64,000 nt of DNA from DASUPK01 sp963724665 (GCA_963724665.1 CAVRVH010000007.1:1178001-1242000); one strand, 5' to 3'. Numbered from the stretch's first letter, positions 24,630-33,849 are shown. A program made the numbers and translations. The notes: generated by a model from the letters alone, not told the origin.

Positions 24630-27600
24630 ATGGAGGGGAGGAGAGCATGTCCAGAGTGCGCCGCCGACAACCCCGAGCGAGCGCGGTTCTGCATGTCCTG
24701 CGGGGCCGAGCTCTCGCTGCACTGCCCTGAGTGCGGCGCGGAGAACCCGCCCGGGGCGAAGTTCTGCATGGAGTGCGGCGCCGGTCTCTCCCCCAGCGCT
24801 TCCGCCGAACCAACGGCAGGTGCGCCTGCTGCGACCGACGCGCCGCCCGAGGAGCGTCGGCAGGCAACGGTCCTGTTCGCCGACCTCTCCGGATACACGG
24901 CGGCGGCCGAGCGAATGGACCCGGAGGCCGTCAAGGCGCTGGTCGATCGCACCCTTCGCCTCCTCGGTGAGCAGATCGAACGCTTCGGCGGCTCCATCGA
25001 CAAGTTCATCGGCGACAACGTCATGGGGGTCTTCGGGGCGCCGGTCGCGCACGAGGACGACCCCGAGAGGGCGGTCCGCGCCGGACTCGCCATGCAGGAG
25101 GCCATGGGGGATGCGAACCGTCAGAGCCGCGAGAAGTACGACGTCGGCTTCTCACTCCGGGTCGGCATCAACTCGGGCGAGGTGATGGCGGGAGCCGTGG
25201 GCGATCGCTACACCGTGATGGGCGACGCGGTCAACGTCGCGGCGCGGCTGCAGGCCGCCGGCCGCTCGGACAGCGTGACCGTCGGCGAGTCGACCTACCG
25301 CGCCAGCCGCGAGGCGATCTCCTACGAGCGGCTCGAGCCCCTGACCCTGAAGGGCAAGGAGGAGCCGGTGCCGGCCTGGGAGGCGACCGGCGTGCTCGCC
25401 GAGCCGCGCCGGCGCCCCGGCCGCGCGCGCACCCCTCTGATCGGCCGCGAGGAGGAGGCCTCCCTGCTCTCCTCACTCGTCGAGCGAGTCGAACAGGAGG
25501 GCCGCCCTCATCTCGTCACGGTGATCGGCCAGGCCGGCGTCGGCAAGTCAAGGCTTCTCCGCGAGCTGATGACCAGCCTCTCCGAGTCCGACGATCCCCC
25601 GACGATCAGGCGCGGACAGTGCCCCCCGTACGGGGCCGGAATCGCTTACTGGGCCCTTGCCGAGGTGCTCAACGACGAGTTCGAGATCCGCGACACCGAC
25701 GCTCCCGACACCGCCTGGGAGAAGCTCCGCTTCGGTGTGACCGAGCTGATGAACGAGCTCGAGGATGAGGCGTCCGGCGAGAGAAATGCCGCCCTGCTCG
25801 CGATCCCACTTGGCCTCGAGCCGCCGGACGAGCTCCAGCAATCCGAGCCCGATCCGCAGCGGATGCGAGAGGCGCTTTTCTCCGCTGCCCGCGCCGTCGT
25901 CGAGGCAATCGCGAGACGTCGTCCCCTCGTCCTCGCGATCGATGACATCCACTGGGCCGACGAGGGAATGCTCGACCTCATCGACCATCTGACCCGCTGG
26001 GTCCGGGCACCCCTGCTGCTCGTCTGCCTGACCCGCGACGAGCTGCTCGAGCGACGCCCGGGCTGGGGAGGCGGCCGCCGCAACGCCACCACCATCGCCC
26101 TCGAGCCGCTGACCGAGACCGAGACGCGCGAGTTGGTCGCCGCCCTGATGCCGAGCTCCGAGAACGGAGCGGCGGGCGTCGTGCCGCAGGTTGCCGAGCG
26201 CTCCGGCGGCAACCCGCTGTTCGCCGAGGAGATGGTCAACCGGCTGCTCGAGGAGGACACCGTCGAGGCGGCCGCACTGCCGAGCACGGTGCAGTCGCTG
26301 CTCGCCGCCCGGCTCGACTCGCTGGACCGCCTGGAGCGCCGCCTGCTCCAATCAGCCTCGGTGGTGGGACAGACCTTCTGGGAGGGAGCGCTCGCCGCGA
26401 CGGCGGCCGAGGAGGGTCTCGACCTCGGCCAAACGCTCGCCAACCTCGAGGAGAAGGACCTGCTCGCCCCGAGCCCCGGCAGCCGGCTCGCCGGCGAGCG
26501 GGAGTACGCGTTCAAACACGTGCTGATCCGCGACGTGGCCTATTCGATGCTGCCGAAGTCGGTCCGCTGCCGGAAGCATGTCGAGGTCGCAGAGTTCATC
26601 CGCGAGCGTGCGGGAGAGCGAAGCGACGGAGTCATCGGCCTGATCGCCGAGCACTTCGCCAGGGCCGCGGCACTCGGGTCCGAGACGGGGCTCGACCGCG
26701 ATGCGCTCGTCGACCTGCAGGCCCACGCGCTCGATTCCCTGGAGGCAGCGGGCGACGCGGCGGCTGCCCTCTACTCGAACGCCGAGGCATTCGACCGCTA
26801 CACCTCGGCCCTGGAGATCTCTGACTCCCTGGAGCCCGGGATCATCGCCCGGATCGGCGAGAAGCAGGGGGACGTCGCACTCCGCATGGGACGCGTCGAC
26901 GCGGCGGTCGGGGTATGGGAACGCAGCCTGGACTATCACCGCGCCCAGGAGGACCTCGCACGCGTCGCCGACCTGCACCGCAAGATCGGCGCCGCCCTCT
27001 GGCACAAGGGGGAGCGGCGGGCCTCGATCGACAACTACCAGCGCGGGATCGACCTGCTCAAGGACGGCCCGCCGTGCATCGAGCTCGTGCGCCTCTACGA
27101 GGAGGCCGCCTCGCTCTACATGCACACCGGCGACAACATGCTGGCGATCTACGCCTCGGAGAAGGCGCTTCGCCTCGCGGAGCGGCTGGGCGAGGCACGG
27201 GCCGCCAGCCGGGCCCACGGAATCTTCGGACGGGTCTTCGGGCGCATCGGCGACTCCGAGAAGGCGCGCGAGAACCTGGAGCGCTCTGTCGCCCTGGCGC
27301 GCGAATCGGACCGCTCCGAGGCGGTGCGGGCCCTGCTGACGCTGGGCTACCACCTGGAGGTCTCGGAGGCCGACTACGACGGGGCGGCGGCCGCCTATCG
27401 CGAGGCGCTCGAGATCGCCCAGGAGGTCGGGGACCTCCCGTCCCAGGTCGAGCTCCACGCCTCGCTCGGGGACCTCGCCGTCGACAAGGCCGACTGGGAG
27501 GCGGTCGAGGAGGCCGCGGAGGCCAGCGCAAGCCTGGCCGAGCGCGAGGGCCTCCGTGGCAAGCTCTGCTTCCCGGACCTGATGCGCGGCGTGCTCAGCT

Positions 27601-28184
27601 GGCGGGCTGGAAACTGGGACGAGGCTGCGAAGTCGTTCCGCCGAGCCCATGAGCTGGGCGAGCAGGTCGGGCGGTCGGAGGTCGCCTACAACGCGCTCTA
27701 CTGGCTCGCCAGCACCCTGCGCGACAGCGGGGAACTCGCGCCGGCGGAGACGGAGTTGACTCGGGCGCTCGACATCTGCGAGCGCGCCGGCCTGATCGCC
27801 CAGTCGGTCGAGGCGATCTCCGCCCGCGCCGTGGTTCTCGCCCTGGCCGGCCGCACCGATCAGGCGCGAGCCGCGGCAGAGGAGGCCGAGCGGCTCGCCG
27901 GAAGGCTGCACTATCCGGTCGGCGAGGCGGCCACCGCGGAGGCCGCCGGCGCCTGCGCCGAGAATGCCGAGACGGCCGCCGAGAGGATCGACGACGCCCG
28001 CCGCCGCTGGCTCGACCTGGGCCGCCCACTCGACGCGACGCGCTGCCTGGTCGTGCGGGGCCGCCTGCTGCTAGAGGAGGATCCAGACGGCGCCGCTCAG
28101 CTGCTGGACCAGGCGGCCTCGGAGTACGAGGAGCTGGGCGCCCCGGCGCTGGCGGCGCGCGCTCGCGAGCCGGTCAAGGCCTAG
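24630..28184 (+). CDS. Zinc-ribbon / class III adenylate cyclase / AAA ATPase / TPR protein
   Basis: An 1184-residue multidomain signalling protein. Two tandem zinc ribbons (Cys 7, 10, 21, 24 and 32, 35, 46, 49) are followed by a cyclase domain (about 75-250) with FADLSGYT, the metal-site IDKFIGDNVMGVFG and the NVAARL motif, all intact. An AAA/STAND-type ATPase module follows, with Walker A GQAGVGKSR (near 300) and Walker B LVLAIDDIHWADEG (near 430), then a winged-helix-like region. From about 690 to the end come TPR-like helical repeats. This is the LuxR/AfsR-like STAND layout with a cyclase in front. It is cytoplasmic; no cAMP receptor gene is in the window. Confidence 0.92.
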   Translation: MEGRRACPECAADNPERARFCMSCGAELSLHCPECGAENPPGAKFCMECGAGLSPSASAEPTAGAPAATDAPPEERRQATVLFADLSGYTAAAERMDPEAVKALVDRTLRLLGEQIERFGGSIDKFIGDNVMGVFGAPVAHEDDPERAVRAGLAMQEAMGDANRQSREKYDVGFSLRVGINSGEVMAGAVGDRYTVMGDAVNVAARLQAAGRSDSVTVGESTYRASREAISYERLEPLTLKGKEEPVPAWEATGVLAEPRRRPGRARTPLIGREEEASLLSSLVERVEQEGRPHLVTVIGQAGVGKSRLLRELMTSLSESDDPPTIRRGQCPPYGAGIAYWALAEVLNDEFEIRDTDAPDTAWEKLRFGVTELMNELEDEASGERNAALLAIPLGLEPPDELQQSEPDPQRMREALFSAARAVVEAIARRRPLVLAIDDIHWADEGMLDLIDHLTRWVRAPLLLVCLTRDELLERRPGWGGGRRNATTIALEPLTETETRELVAALMPSSENGAAGVVPQVAERSGGNPLFAEEMVNRLLEEDTVEAAALPSTVQSLLAARLDSLDRLERRLLQSASVVGQTFWEGALAATAAEEGLDLGQTLANLEEKDLLAPSPGSRLAGEREYAFKHVLIRDVAYSMLPKSVRCRKHVEVAEFIRERAGERSDGVIGLIAEHFARAAALGSETGLDRDALVDLQAHALDSLEAAGDAAAALYSNAEAFDRYTSALEISDSLEPGIIARIGEKQGDVALRMGRVDAAVGVWERSLDYHRAQEDLARVADLHRKIGAALWHKGERRASIDNYQRGIDLLKDGPPCIELVRLYEEAASLYMHTGDNMLAIYASEKALRLAERLGEARAASRAHGIFGRVFGRIGDSEKARENLERSVALARESDRSEAVRALLTLGYHLEVSEADYDGAAAAYREALEIAQEVGDLPSQVELHASLGDLAVDKADWEAVEEAAEASASLAEREGLRGKLCFPDLMRGVLSWRAGNWDEAAKSFRRAHELGEQVGRSEVAYNALYWLASTLRDSGELAPAETELTRALDICERAGLIAQSVEAISARAVVLALAGRTDQARAAAEEAERLAGRLHYPVGEAATAEAAGACAENAETAAERIDDARRRWLDLGRPLDATRCLVVRGRLLLEEDPDGAAQLLDQAASEYEELGAPALAARAREPVKA

Positions 28185-28201
28185 CTCCATACAATCGCGC
28201 C

Positions 28202-28696
28202 ATGTCCCCTGGCGTCCCGAAGACCTGGATCCTCACCGGCTCGCTCGAGAACTTTCGCATCAACGTTGAGCGCGGCTTCGACGTGATCGGCTTCAAGGAG
28301 CGCCGTCGCCGGCAGGCGGAGGAGTTCGAGCCCGGGGATGAGGTCGTCTTCTACGTCACCGGCGTCCAGGCGTTCGGCGGAATCGCCAGGGTTAAGTCGG
28401 AGATGTTCGAAGACCGGGAACGAATCTGGCCAGACCGGAACAAACGGCGGCCACAAAAAACGCCGCCGCATCGACCGGAGATCTACCCCTGGCGCGTCGA
28501 GGCCGAGCCGGTTCTGATCCTCACCGAGGAGGAGTTCGTCTCCGCCGAGGAGCTCTCCACCGAGCTCGAGCACGTCCGGAAGTGGCCGCCCGACCACTGG
28601 CACCTCGCCTTCCAGGGCCAGCTCCGAACGATCGGCGAGGCCGATGCAGCCCTTCTCCGCAGACGCCTCTCGTCCAAGACCGCGGTCGGCGCGTGA
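28202..28696 (+). CDS. EVE (PUA-like) domain protein
   Basis: 164 residues. The pattern KTWILTGSLENFRINVERGFDVIGFKERRRRQAEEFEPGDEVVFYVTGVQAFGGIARVKSEMFED is that of an EVE domain, a PUA-related fold that binds modified bases in RNA or DNA. The remainder (YPWRVEAEPVLILTEEEFVSAEEL, WHLAFQGQLRTIGEADAALLRRRL) completes it. Its stop overlaps the GTG of the next gene (GTGA), so the two are translationally linked. The nucleic-acid target is unknown. Confidence 0.85.
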   Translation: MSPGVPKTWILTGSLENFRINVERGFDVIGFKERRRRQAEEFEPGDEVVFYVTGVQAFGGIARVKSEMFEDRERIWPDRNKRRPQKTPPHRPEIYPWRVEAEPVLILTEEEFVSAEELSTELEHVRKWPPDHWHLAFQGQLRTIGEADAALLRRRLSSKTAVGA

Positions 28697-29094
28697 GCGA
28701 AGAGGAAACCGGGCTCGTCCACGAACGCCACTTCACGCGGGAGGAGGCGAACGCGCTCCTTCCACAGCTGACCGCCATGCTCGACCGGCTGCGCGAGGCG
28801 AAGGACGACCTCACCGACACCGAGGCCCACGAGGCTCTCTCGGAGTCCGCTCCCGGTAACGGCGGCGGCGAGGAGGGAAAGCAGGTCGGGGTCGCCTTCC
28901 TGGAGGTCAGGCGATTGCTCGAGACGATCGAGCAGTCGGGGATCGTGCTTCGGGACATCGACCGCGGCCTGGTGGACTTCCCGGCGGTCCTGGACGGCCT
29001 CGAGGTCTACCTCTGCTGGGAGCTCGGCGAGGACGAAGTCGGCTACTGGCACGACCTGGAAACAGGCTACGGTGGCCGCGAGCCGCTCGACTGA
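28693..29094 (+). CDS. DUF2203-family protein
   Basis: 133 residues from a GTG overlapping the EVE stop. It has the family's FTREEANALLPQLTAMLDRLREAKDDL helix at the start. The core GIVLRDIDRGLVDFPAVLDGLEVYLCWELGEDEVGYWHDLETGYGGREPLD is highly characteristic of DUF2203. The helical N-terminus and compact C-terminus suggest a cytoplasmic protein. Function unknown. Co-transcribed with the EVE gene and overlapping the next gene. Confidence 0.88.
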   Translation: MSEEETGLVHERHFTREEANALLPQLTAMLDRLREAKDDLTDTEAHEALSESAPGNGGGEEGKQVGVAFLEVRRLLETIEQSGIVLRDIDRGLVDFPAVLDGLEVYLCWELGEDEVGYWHDLETGYGGREPLD

Positions 29095-29572
29095 GGGTCT
29101 GAGCTCGCTGCCGCGCAAGCTGCTCCGCGACCTTCGCGGCCTGGGCGGGAATGAGCGAATCGCGGTAGTCGGCTGCGGCGTGATGGTCGCCAGCCTGTTG
29201 CTTCCCTGGTACCAGTCGCCGATCTCGAACGACCTCGTGCTCACCGGCATCGGCGGGTTCAGCTGGGCCGAGGGCGCGTTGCTGCTGATCGCCGCGGCGA
29301 CCACCTATCTGGCGCTGCAGGGCGGCGGCGGCTCCGTCCCGCCGCGGCCACTCCGCGAGTGGGGGCTGTTCGTGGCGGCGGGCTGCTGGTCGGCCGCCAT
29401 CGTCGTCTACCGGATGCTCGACCGCCCGCCGTTCACGCTCGGCGGCCGGGATGAGCCCTACGACCTCCACTACGCGATCTTCGTCGCCCTGGCCGGCGCC
29501 CTGCTGATCATCGCCGCCGGGCTGAGGATGCGACCGAGGGAGCGCGCAAAGCGTCCACGCGCTCCGGACTGA
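29072..29572 (+). CDS. Four-helix membrane protein, hypothetical
   Basis: 166 residues from a GTG inside the previous gene (23-base overlap). Four hydrophobic segments: IAVVGCGVMVASLLLPWY, FSWAEGALLLIAAATTYLAL, GLFVAAGCWSAAIVVYRML and YAIFVALAGALLIIAAGLRM, with a short basic C-terminus. The LLPWY end of helix 1 recurs in many actinobacterial membrane proteins of unknown role. It ends 6 bases before the convergent ppk2 gene. Confidence 0.75.
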   Translation: MAASRSTEGLSSLPRKLLRDLRGLGGNERIAVVGCGVMVASLLLPWYQSPISNDLVLTGIGGFSWAEGALLLIAAATTYLALQGGGGSVPPRPLREWGLFVAAGCWSAAIVVYRMLDRPPFTLGGRDEPYDLHYAIFVALAGALLIIAAGLRMRPRERAKRPRAPD

Positions 29573-29578
29573 TCGCCG

Positions 29579-30349
29579 TCAGTCTTCAATCGGTGCCGGC
29601 GGCTCCATCCCGTGGCGGCGCATCCCCGCCTCGATCTCGGCGATCACCGTCTCGATCACCGCGACCCGGGCGTACCGCTTCGAGTCGCCCGGGATCAGGT
29701 GCCAGGTCGCATGGGGCTCCACGCTGGTGCGCGCGACCATGTCCTCGACCGCCTCCCGGTATCCGTCAGCCTTCTCGCGATTGCGCCAGTCGTCGTCGGT
29801 CAGCTTCCAGCTCTTCAGCGGGTCCTTTTCACGCTTCTTGAATCGCTTCAGCTGCTCGTCGCTCGAGATCTGCATCCAGAACTTGATCAGGGTCGTTCCC
29901 TCGTCCGCGAGGGTCCGCTCGAAGCCGTTGATCTCGTCGTAGGCGCGCAGCCATTGCTCCCTGGTTGCGAAGCCCTCGACTCGCTCGACCAGCACCCGGC
30001 CGTACCAGGAGCGGTCGAATACGGCCATCCCTCCCCAGCCGGGCAGGGACGGCCAGAACCGCCGGAGGAAGTGGTGGCGCTTCTCGTCGTGGGTCGGCGC
30101 CGCGAACTGGACGACGCGAACGTGCCGCGGATCGAGCTGGGCGACAAGGCGCTTGATCGCGCCGCCCTTGCCCGATGCGTCGGCACCTTCGAACAGCACG
30201 CAGACGGGCGGACCGAGCTCCCCGCTCCCGATCAGCCCGCCGAGGGTGAGCCGCAACTGCGTCAGCCGGGTCCACGCCGCTTTGAGACGCTCGGCTTCGT
30301 CCTCTTTGGAGAGGCTCAGCGAGAGGTCGAGGTCGTCGAGAGATCCCAC
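29579..30349 (-). CDS. ppk2: Polyphosphate kinase 2 (PPK2) family protein
   Basis: 256 residues; PPK2 enzymes use polyphosphate to phosphorylate nucleotides. Walker A is FEGADASGKGGAIKRL, Walker B-like FDRSWYGRVLVERVEGF, and the lid segment is FKKREKDPLKSWKLTDDDWRNREK. These are diagnostic for the family. The length is that of single-domain PPK2. Sequence alone does not settle whether it prefers AMP, ADP or GDP. CHAD and CYTH polyphosphate-linked proteins lie 2.5 to 4 kb away on the same strand. Confidence 0.93.
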   Translation of the reverse strand: MGSLDDLDLSLSLSKEDEAERLKAAWTRLTQLRLTLGGLIGSGELGPPVCVLFEGADASGKGGAIKRLVAQLDPRHVRVVQFAAPTHDEKRHHFLRRFWPSLPGWGGMAVFDRSWYGRVLVERVEGFATREQWLRAYDEINGFERTLADEGTTLIKFWMQISSDEQLKRFKKREKDPLKSWKLTDDDWRNREKADGYREAVEDMVARTSVEPHATWHLIPGDSKRYARVAVIETVIAEIEAGMRRHGMEPPAPIED

Positions 30350-30353
30350 GGCC

Positions 30354-30551
30354 CTAGAAACCGGTCGGCGCCCTGCCGTTGTGCGTGGCGATCGCGAGCT
30401 GGAGCAGCCCGATCGCGGCCAGGATCACCACGATGCCGAAGGCGATGATCCAGTTGCTCCTCGCTCCGTGGCCGTACCAGCCCACCAGGAATCCCACCGC
30501 CAGTAAGACCGCGTAGGGACCAAGGGAGTCGGGCAGGGCGATGGCGAGCAT
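30354..30551 (-). CDS. Small two-helix membrane protein
   Basis: 65 residues from the ATG at 30551: two membrane helices (LGPYAVLLAVGFLVGWYGH and WIIAFGIVVILAAIGLLQLAI) joined by a short loop (GARSN). An upstream start at 30596 would overlap the divergent MoxR gene, so I prefer 30551. It ends 4 bases before ppk2, with which it is probably co-transcribed. Function unknown. Confidence 0.65.
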   Translation of the reverse strand: MLAIALPDSLGPYAVLLAVGFLVGWYGHGARSNWIIAFGIVVILAAIGLLQLAIATHNGRAPTGF

Positions 30552-30575
30552 GAGGCGGTATCTATCATCCCCCAG

Positions 30576-31517
30576 ATGCCGGACTCCGAGCCCCAATCAG
30601 TCGCCCAGGTTCGCGAGGGACTTGGCCAGGTCGGATACCTGGCCGACGAGGCGGCCGCGCTCGTCTCGTTCCTCGCGCAGCGACTCGGCAAGCCGGTGCT
30701 GGTCGAGGGCCCCGCAGGCGTCGGCAAGACTGAGCTCGCCAAAGCGCTTTCCCGTTCGACCGACCGCCGGCTGATTCGCCTTCAGTGCTACGAGGGGCTC
30801 GATGAGGCAAAGGCGCTGTACGAGTGGAACTACCGCAAGCAGCTGCTGCGGATCCAGGCTGAGGCCTCCGGCGAGGCCGAGTCGGCATCCGAAGGCTCGT
30901 GGGCTCGGACCCGCGGCGACATCTTCAGCGAAGACTTCCTCTTCACCCGGCCGCTTCTGGAGGCGATCAGCGCCGAGGACCCGGTCGTCCTGTTGATCGA
31001 CGAGATCGACAAGACGGACCAGGAGTTCGAGGCGATGCTGCTCGAGGTCCTCTCCGACTTCCAGATCTCGATCCCGGAGCTCGGCGTGATCGAGGCGCGC
31101 ACCCAGCCGATCGTGGTCCTCACCTCCAACAACTCCCGCGAGCTCACCGAGGCGCTGAAGCGCCGCTGCCTCTATCTCTGGCTCGACTATCCGTCGGTGG
31201 ACCGGGAGCTCGAGATCGTGCGCCTGCACGCGCCGGATCTCGACGAGGGGCTGGCGCGGCGGCTGGTCGAGATCGTCCACATGATCCGCGCTCTGGACCT
31301 GAAGAAGCCGCCCTCGATCGCGGAGTCGATCGACTGGGCGCGGACGCTGCTGCTGATCGGCGCCGACGACATCGACCGGGAGACCTTCGAGCAGTCCATG
31401 AGCATCCTGGTCAAGCACCGCTCGGACATCGACCTGGTCGCGGAGCGTGTCTCGGTGAAGCTCGAGGGCAACGGCGTGACCGGCGGCCTCACCCCGCCCG
31501 GCTCAGCAGGGAGCTAG
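30576..31517 (+). CDS. MoxR-type AAA+ ATPase
   Basis: A 313-residue AAA+ chaperone-like ATPase. Walker A is EGPAGVGKTELAKAL, Walker B is VVLLIDEIDKTDQEFEAMLLEVLSDFQI, sensor 1 is VVLTSNNSRELTEALKRRCLYLWLDYP (with an arginine finger) and the C-terminal domain includes IAESIDWARTLLL. It is adjacent to a von Willebrand-A-type protein, the usual partner of MoxR ATPases, which act in assembly of enzyme complexes. It resembles the CoxD group, but no carbon-monoxide dehydrogenase genes are near. Confidence 0.93.
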   Translation: MPDSEPQSVAQVREGLGQVGYLADEAAALVSFLAQRLGKPVLVEGPAGVGKTELAKALSRSTDRRLIRLQCYEGLDEAKALYEWNYRKQLLRIQAEASGEAESASEGSWARTRGDIFSEDFLFTRPLLEAISAEDPVVLLIDEIDKTDQEFEAMLLEVLSDFQISIPELGVIEARTQPIVVLTSNNSRELTEALKRRCLYLWLDYPSVDRELEIVRLHAPDLDEGLARRLVEIVHMIRALDLKKPPSIAESIDWARTLLLIGADDIDRETFEQSMSILVKHRSDIDLVAERVSVKLEGNGVTGGLTPPGSAGS

Positions 31518-31520
31518 GCC

Positions 31521-32876
31521 GTGAGCACCACCGCGGGCAGCCTGCTCGCCTTCTTCGAGGACCTCCGCTCGGAGGGCGTCGCCGTCGGCACCTCCGAGAT
31601 CCTCGACGCCTTCGCGGCGCTCGACGAGGTGAGCTGGACCGACCAGCGCGACTTCCGTGAGTCCCTGGCGGCGACGATCGCGAAGTCGCAGGAGGACCGC
31701 CGCATCTTCGAGCTGCTCTTCGACCGCCACTTCTTCCGCGCCGCCGAGACCGAGGCACTCGAGCGCGGAATCGAGGACGAGCGCTTCGAAGGATCGGGAG
31801 ACCGGATCGACCTCGACGAGCTTCGCGAGGCGATCCGCCGCGCGATCTTCGAGGGCAACGACGGCGAGATGCGCGACCTCGCCCGCCTGGCGATGACGGC
31901 GTTCGGGCGGCAGGGCGAGCGCTCCGGGGTGATCGGCGTGGACGTACAGCGGATCCGCAGAGCACTCGACCTGCAGGCGGGCGGGCGACGGAACGATGAC
32001 GACGCGCCGGCCCTCGACCCGGACACCATCCGCCAGTTCGAGCGCTACCTGCGCCGCGAGCTCGAGCGGGCAACGATCGAGCGCACCGGCAAGCTTCCCC
32101 CCTCCCGGCCACTCGCCGAGCTCGACCGGACCCTGCCGAGCAGCCCGGCCCAGGACCTGACCGCAGTCCACCGCGCGGTCGCGCAGCTGAAGAAGCGGAT
32201 CGCGACTCTGGGGCATGAGCAGCGCGGGCGGACCCGCGGCCGCCACGTCGACGTCCGCCGCACGATGAGGGCCTCGCTCGAGACTGGCGGGGTCCCGCTG
32301 AATCTCCGCTACCGGCCGAAGCGGCCGCGGCGCCCCGAGATCTACGTGCTCTGCGACGTCTCGACCTCGGTGTCGAGCGCGAGCGTCTTCTTCCTCTCGG
32401 TGCTGCACGCGCTGCACGACTCGTTCCGCAAGCTGCGCAGCTTCGTCTTCATCGAGCGGATCAGCGAGGTGACCGACATCTTCGAGCACGAGCGCGACTT
32501 CCGGAAGATCTCCGAGCGCGTCTCATCCGAAGGCGGCGTCGCGGACGTCTCGGGCTACACCGACTACGGCCGCGTCTGGCTCGAGTTCGGTGAGGAGATC
32601 GCCGAGGACCTCGGGCCACGCTCGACCGTGATCGTCCTGGGCGATGCGCGTACCAACGGCCGCGAGCCGCACGCCGCCACCTTCGGCGCGATCGCCGAGC
32701 ACGCCGGGCGCACCTTCTGGCTCAATCCTGAGCCCAAGCTCTACTGGAACTACGGTGACTCGGTGATGGCCGCGTACGAGCCCTACTGCGATGGCGCCTT
32801 CGAGTGCTGGACCACCAAGCACCTCGAGAACTTCGTCAACGTGATCGCCGGTAGCGCTTCGCGAGTCGAGCCGTGA
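31521..32876 (+). CDS. CoxE-like VWA domain protein
   Basis: 451 residues from a GTG three bases after the MoxR stop. The N-terminal region (SLLAFFEDLRSEGVAVGTSEILDAFAAL) matches the CoxE family. A long charged helical middle leads to a von Willebrand-A-like C-terminus with the MIDAS-type pattern VLCDVSTSVSSASVFFLSVLHAL, followed by FVFIERISEVTDIF and STVIVLGDARTNGR. The first motif is D-x-S-x-S, as in functional MIDAS sites. Works with the MoxR ATPase; the client complex is unknown. The stop overlaps the convergent CHAD gene by 41 bases. Confidence 0.9.
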   Translation: MSTTAGSLLAFFEDLRSEGVAVGTSEILDAFAALDEVSWTDQRDFRESLAATIAKSQEDRRIFELLFDRHFFRAAETEALERGIEDERFEGSGDRIDLDELREAIRRAIFEGNDGEMRDLARLAMTAFGRQGERSGVIGVDVQRIRRALDLQAGGRRNDDDAPALDPDTIRQFERYLRRELERATIERTGKLPPSRPLAELDRTLPSSPAQDLTAVHRAVAQLKKRIATLGHEQRGRTRGRHVDVRRTMRASLETGGVPLNLRYRPKRPRRPEIYVLCDVSTSVSSASVFFLSVLHALHDSFRKLRSFVFIERISEVTDIFEHERDFRKISERVSSEGGVADVSGYTDYGRVWLEFGEEIAEDLGPRSTVIVLGDARTNGREPHAATFGAIAEHAGRTFWLNPEPKLYWNYGDSVMAAYEPYCDGAFECWTTKHLENFVNVIAGSASRVEP

Positions 32877-33849
32877 ACTTCTTCGGCTTCTCGGCGTAGA
32901 TCCGCTCGCCCAGCGAGATTGCGGCGAACTGCAGCTCGCCGCGGCGCTGGTCGATCTCCTGGAGCAGGTGGCGCTGGTCGGCTGGGCTGGCGAACGCGTC
33001 CCGGCGGCGCTTGACCTCCTCCCGCAGCAGCGCCAGATCGTGGTCGTCGCCCAGATGATCGGACAGGTCATGCGCGTGATCGGCGAGTTTCCCGATCATG
33101 TGGCGGTCGGCCTCCCGGATCAGACGCAGCTGGTACCAGAGGTCCTTGACCCTCTTGCGCAGCTCGTGGAGGTTGGTGACGCTCGCATCCTCCTCCACCG
33201 AGCGCAGGCGCTTGCGCCCGCGCCGGTAGCTTCGATGGAGCCCAGGTGCGATCAGGCCCCAGCCGTCTCCGTCCAGCGCGAGGTCGTCGAGGCTCAACCG
33301 GCAGGCGACCAGCTCAGCGGCCGCGCCGGCCATCGTGCGCTCGATCGTGCCGTCGCCGTGAGCCGACCTGTTCTCTTCGTCGAGCTGCTTCCGCAGAGTC
33401 TCGGTGCGCTCGCGCGCCGCCGGACCGAATCGCTCGCGCAGCCCGTCGAGCGCCTCCACCAGGATCTCGGCGTCGCGGTGGCTGCTCAGCTTCCTGGCGA
33501 CGTCGCGATAGTGGTCGTTCTCGCGACGCCACGCGTCGTCGCCGATCGCGTCCCGGACCAGCCGCAGGGCCGAGCGGATCTTCTTCAGGTCCTTGCGCGC
33601 CTCGTGGATCGCCTCCGCAGGTTCGTTGCCCGCCTCGCCGCGAAGCTGCGCGACGGCGTCGTCGACCTGCGCCTCGAGCACCCGCCGGATCCCCGGGCCG
33701 ACCGGCTCACCCTCGAGGAGGCGGTAGGCGGTCGAGTCGGATGCCTCGCCGTCGGAGTCGCGGAGCTTCTTGATCCCGATCCCGGCCGCGGCCGCGGTCG
33801 CAGCTCCGGCGGCGGCCAGAGCCGCAGTCTTGTCGCGCGTGGAGGCCAT
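32836..33849 (-). CDS. CHAD domain protein
   Basis: 337 residues. An Ala-rich hydrophobic N-terminus (AALAAAGAATAAAAGIGIKKL) could be a membrane anchor. The CHAD domain follows, a helical bundle of conserved histidines and basic residues: IHEARKDLKKIRSALRLVRDAIGDD, HRDAEILVEAL, NLHELRKRVKDLWYQLRLI and SDHLGDDHDLALL. CHAD proteins bind polyphosphate through these basic faces. The ATG at 33849 has AGGAA 8 bases upstream. It is followed, in the transcription sense, by the overlapping end of the CoxE-like gene. The CYTH gene lies 64 bases upstream on the same strand. Confidence 0.9.
   Translation of the reverse strand: MASTRDKTAALAAAGAATAAAAGIGIKKLRDSDGEASDSTAYRLLEGEPVGPGIRRVLEAQVDDAVAQLRGEAGNEPAEAIHEARKDLKKIRSALRLVRDAIGDDAWRRENDHYRDVARKLSSHRDAEILVEALDGLRERFGPAARERTETLRKQLDEENRSAHGDGTIERTMAGAAAELVACRLSLDDLALDGDGWGLIAPGLHRSYRRGRKRLRSVEEDASVTNLHELRKRVKDLWYQLRLIREADRHMIGKLADHAHDLSDHLGDDHDLALLREEVKRRRDAFASPADQRHLLQEIDQRRGELQFAAISLGERIYAEKPKKFTARLAKRYRRSR

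Noticed and set aside
26352..27911. Minus-strand open frame (519 codons) opposite the TPR part of the giant cyclase protein
   Set aside because: Shadow of a gene with regular helical repeats; no motif in the antisense product.
30576..32876. Carbon-monoxide dehydrogenase accessory genes (coxD/coxE)
   Set aside because: The MoxR and CoxE-like pair resembles them, but no coxMSL genes are near and such pairs occur with many other systems, so no cox symbols were assigned.
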